Under the pieces are notes generated by a model. That model was not told the DNA's origin. It was given only the letters and a program-made list of their open reading frames with translations, and ran no database searches. The translations under genes and the position numbers were made by a program. From an uncultured Clostridia bacterium (GTDB taxonomy: Bacteria > Bacillota > Clostridia > Oscillospirales > Oscillospiraceae): DNA of 5,349 nucleotides. Of this stretch, positions 4,431 to 5,349 are shown piece by piece. The stretch is from the NCBI GenBank assembly GCA_947167725.1, contig CAMVJF010000128.1:1-5349 (forward strand). The letters are read 5' to 3'. The first letter of the stretch is position 1; each line of letters opens with the position of its first letter.

Positions 4431-4790
4431 TCAGGCATCCGCCTTCCAGAGGCCGTGCAGATTGCAGTACTCGTACGCGGCGACGGCCGTCTCCCCCTCC
4501 GCGAGCGCAAAGAGCGCGGCGGGCTTCATGCCGGGGCGCAGATCCTTCTTCTGGAAGCCGAGATTCGTTTCGAGCACGATCCACATGATGTAGTGGACGT
4601 CCAGCATCGGGTGCTCGGCCGAGCCGACCTTCACCGACACGAGGCCGTCCTTTTTCTCGACGACCGGAACGTGCTTCTCGCCGGAGGCGTCCGTCGTGTT
4701 GGCGCGAAGCTCCTCCCAATCCGCGTTCGGGGCGAGCGCCTTGTCCGTGATCACGACTGCGCCGGTGCTTTTTTCTTTGTAAAAGAACAT
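4431..4790 (-). CDS. Superoxide reductase (desulfoferrodoxin/neelaredoxin family), lacking the rubredoxin-like iron centre
   Basis: This 119-residue cytoplasmic non-heme iron enzyme reduces superoxide to hydrogen peroxide without making oxygen, a typical defence of anaerobes. All ligands of the catalytic iron are visible: His40 in EKHVPVVE, His60 in AEHPM, His66 in HYIMWI, and Cys109 and His112 in YCNLHGLWK. The Glu38-Lys39 pair before His40, which takes part in catalysis in Desulfoarculus baarsii enzyme, is kept. The first 36 residues align with the desulforedoxin (centre I) domain, but its C-x-x-C and C-C ligands are absent (E-K-S-T-G replaces C-x-x-C-G). The protein is therefore a one-iron type with a degenerate N-terminal domain, as in Treponema pallidum. 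The ATG at 4790 has AAGGAG (4803-4798) with a 7-nt spacer. It is a single-gene unit with its own terminator and is divergent from the STAS gene. Confidence 0.95.
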   Translation of the reverse strand: MFFYKEKSTGAVVITDKALAPNADWEELRANTTDASGEKHVPVVEKKDGLVSVKVGSAEHPMLDVHYIMWIVLETNLGFQKKDLRPGMKPAALFALAEGETAVAAYEYCNLHGLWKADA

Positions 4791-4851
4791 GTTTTTTCTC
4801 CTTGAATATCAGGATAACGGTCGGCGTCGGGAAGCTGCCGATGCCGTTTCT

Positions 4852-4880
4852 ATAGTAGTATAAATCGTGGGAAAACACAA
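4852..4880 (-). promoter_or_regulatory. Probable promoter of the superoxide reductase gene
   Basis: On the minus strand there is -35 TTGTGT (4880-4875), a 17-bp spacer, and -10 TACTAT (4857-4852). An overlapping TATACT (4862-4857) is an alternative -10, but its spacing to any -35 is poorer. The leader would be about 55 nt. No clear operator palindrome is seen beside it. Confidence 0.5.
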
Positions 4881-5097
4881 GAACAGGTTGCGGAATAATG
4901 CTCGCGCCCGTATGGATGCGGCGTCAGAGGAACAGCTTCCGCCCCGGGCAGGCGGGCGGGGCGCGGAAGATGAACTTTGCTCTTGTTTTTTGCAGACATT
5001 TCCCGTAAAGTATGGATAGAGACTTTACTTCCCGCTCCGCGTTCCGATACGGGAGCCAGCGAGCGGGAACGGCATCTTTTTTTAGGGAGGCAAGATG
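4881..5097 (+). promoter_or_regulatory. Leader region of the STAS gene with competing hairpins
   Basis: No gene is seen here. A GC-rich hairpin pairs CTTCCGC/GCGGAAG (4936-4942 with 4963-4969), plus three more base pairs after a bulge. Further on, GTAAAGT/ACTTTAC (5005-5011 with 5022-5028) and TTCCCGCTC/GAGCGGGAA (5029-5037 with 5061-5069) lie side by side, followed by a T7 run (5077-5083) directly before the ribosome binding site. TCCCGT (5001-5006) can instead pair with ACGGGA (5049-5054), which would open part of both. Plus-strand promoter candidates are weak: TTGCGG-17-TATGGA (4888-4916) or TTGTTT-17-TAAAGT (4983-5011). Confidence 0.4.
5029..5083 (+). terminator. Terminator-like hairpin plus T-run just before the STAS gene
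   Basis: There is a perfect 9-bp GC-rich stem (5029-5037 with 5061-5069), a 23-nt interval that can fold internally, 7 nt, then T7 (5077-5083). The long loop and the gap before the T-run make it weaker than a textbook terminator. A closer alternative is CGTTCC/GGAACG (5040-5045 with 5066-5071). With no plus-strand gene upstream in the window, it could be a leader attenuator or a barrier to stray transcription. Confidence 0.4.
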
Positions 5098-5349
5098 ATG
5101 CTGAACATTGAGAAAAAGGCGGAAGGGACCGCGCTGTGCGTCGCGCTGGGCGGGCGTCTCGACACCGTCTCTTCGCCGGAGCTGGAAAAGGAGCTGAAGG
5201 CGTCGCTGGACGGCGTGACGGAACTGACGCTGGACATGCGGGGACTCGACTACATCTCCTCCGCGGGGCTGCGGGTCCTGCTCGGCGCGCAGAAGACCAT
5301 GAACCGGCAGGGTGAAATGAAGCTCGTTCACGTTGGCGAGACGATCATG
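5098..5349 (+). CDS. STAS-domain anti-sigma factor antagonist, SpoIIAA/RsbV-like (partial)
   Basis: The first 84 codons are present; the gene continues past the window. The sequence has the STAS layout: an N-terminal strand pair (LNIEKKAEGTALCVALGGRL), D-T-V-S-S-P-E-L-E at the first helix, a central strand LTLDMRGL, and the loop DYISSAGLRVLL that carries the phosphorylation site. Ser55 (numbered from the chosen Met) aligns with Ser58 of B. subtilis SpoIIAA in M-D-S-S-G. Such proteins bind and inactivate an anti-sigma kinase when unphosphorylated, so a partner kinase and sigma factor may follow downstream, outside the window. GGAGG (5086-5090) lies 7 nt before the ATG at 5098 and only 4 nt before the one at 5095, so 5098 is preferred; starting at 5095 adds one Met. 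It is divergent from superoxide reductase. Confidence 0.92.
   Translation, partial: MLNIEKKAEGTALCVALGGRLDTVSSPELEKELKASLDGVTELTLDMRGLDYISSAGLRVLLGAQKTMNRQGEMKLVHVGETIM

Noticed and set aside
4327..4878. Alternative minus-strand frame overlapping superoxide reductase
   Set aside because: It is an Arg/Gly-rich shifted reading of a gene whose five iron ligands are all present in the chosen frame.

Overview
The window looks like a chromosomal segment from an anaerobic, GC-rich Clostridia-type Firmicute (Oscillospiraceae-like is my guess). The reasons are an ER-type SipW signal peptidase with a tandem set of SipW-cognate (TasA/CalY-like) secreted proteins, an iron superoxide reductase typical of anaerobes, a SpoIIAA-type STAS protein, and strong AGGAGG-like ribosome binding sites. 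The species cannot be named from the sequence. Coding regions are GC-rich; the 3940-4360 intergenic stretch is clearly AT-rich.

Layout. Positions 1-4027 hold one apparent operon, read leftwards on the minus strand. A consensus sigma-A promoter (TTGACA, 17 bp, TACAAT, 4050-4022) is followed by an untranslated leader of about 300 nt with several potential RNA stems. The genes follow in order: sipW (3715-3107), SipW-cognate protein 1 (3043-2390), protein 2 (2345-1668), protein 3 (1631-942), a pair of intercistronic hairpins (926-857), a divergent Lgt-family membrane protein (826-95), and the first codons of another secreted or membrane protein (40 to beyond the window edge). Spacings are 36-115 nt, and each gene has its own Shine-Dalgarno sequence.

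To the right, a single minus-strand gene (4790-4431) encodes superoxide reductase. It has its own likely promoter (4880-4852) and a strong rho-independent terminator (4384-4335). Divergent to it, on the plus strand, a STAS-domain anti-sigma-factor antagonist begins at 5098 and runs off the window. Its leader contains a set of competing hairpins and a T-run just before the ribosome binding site.

How the parts probably work together. SipW should cleave the conserved signal peptides of the three downstream proteins, releasing them as extracellular matrix or fibre subunits; this is inferred from Bacillus TasA and CalY. Proteins 1 and 2 are clear paralogues, each with exactly two cysteines in a conserved C-terminal motif. 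Protein 3 is more divergent, cysteine-free, and has a seven-glycine linker. The Lgt-like protein keeps the family's membrane architecture but has substitutions at positions that are invariant in canonical Lgt, so its activity is uncertain. The most unusual aspects are the triple-substrate SipW locus with an embedded Lgt-like gene, the paired cysteines, and the structured operon leader with tandem repeated hairpins.
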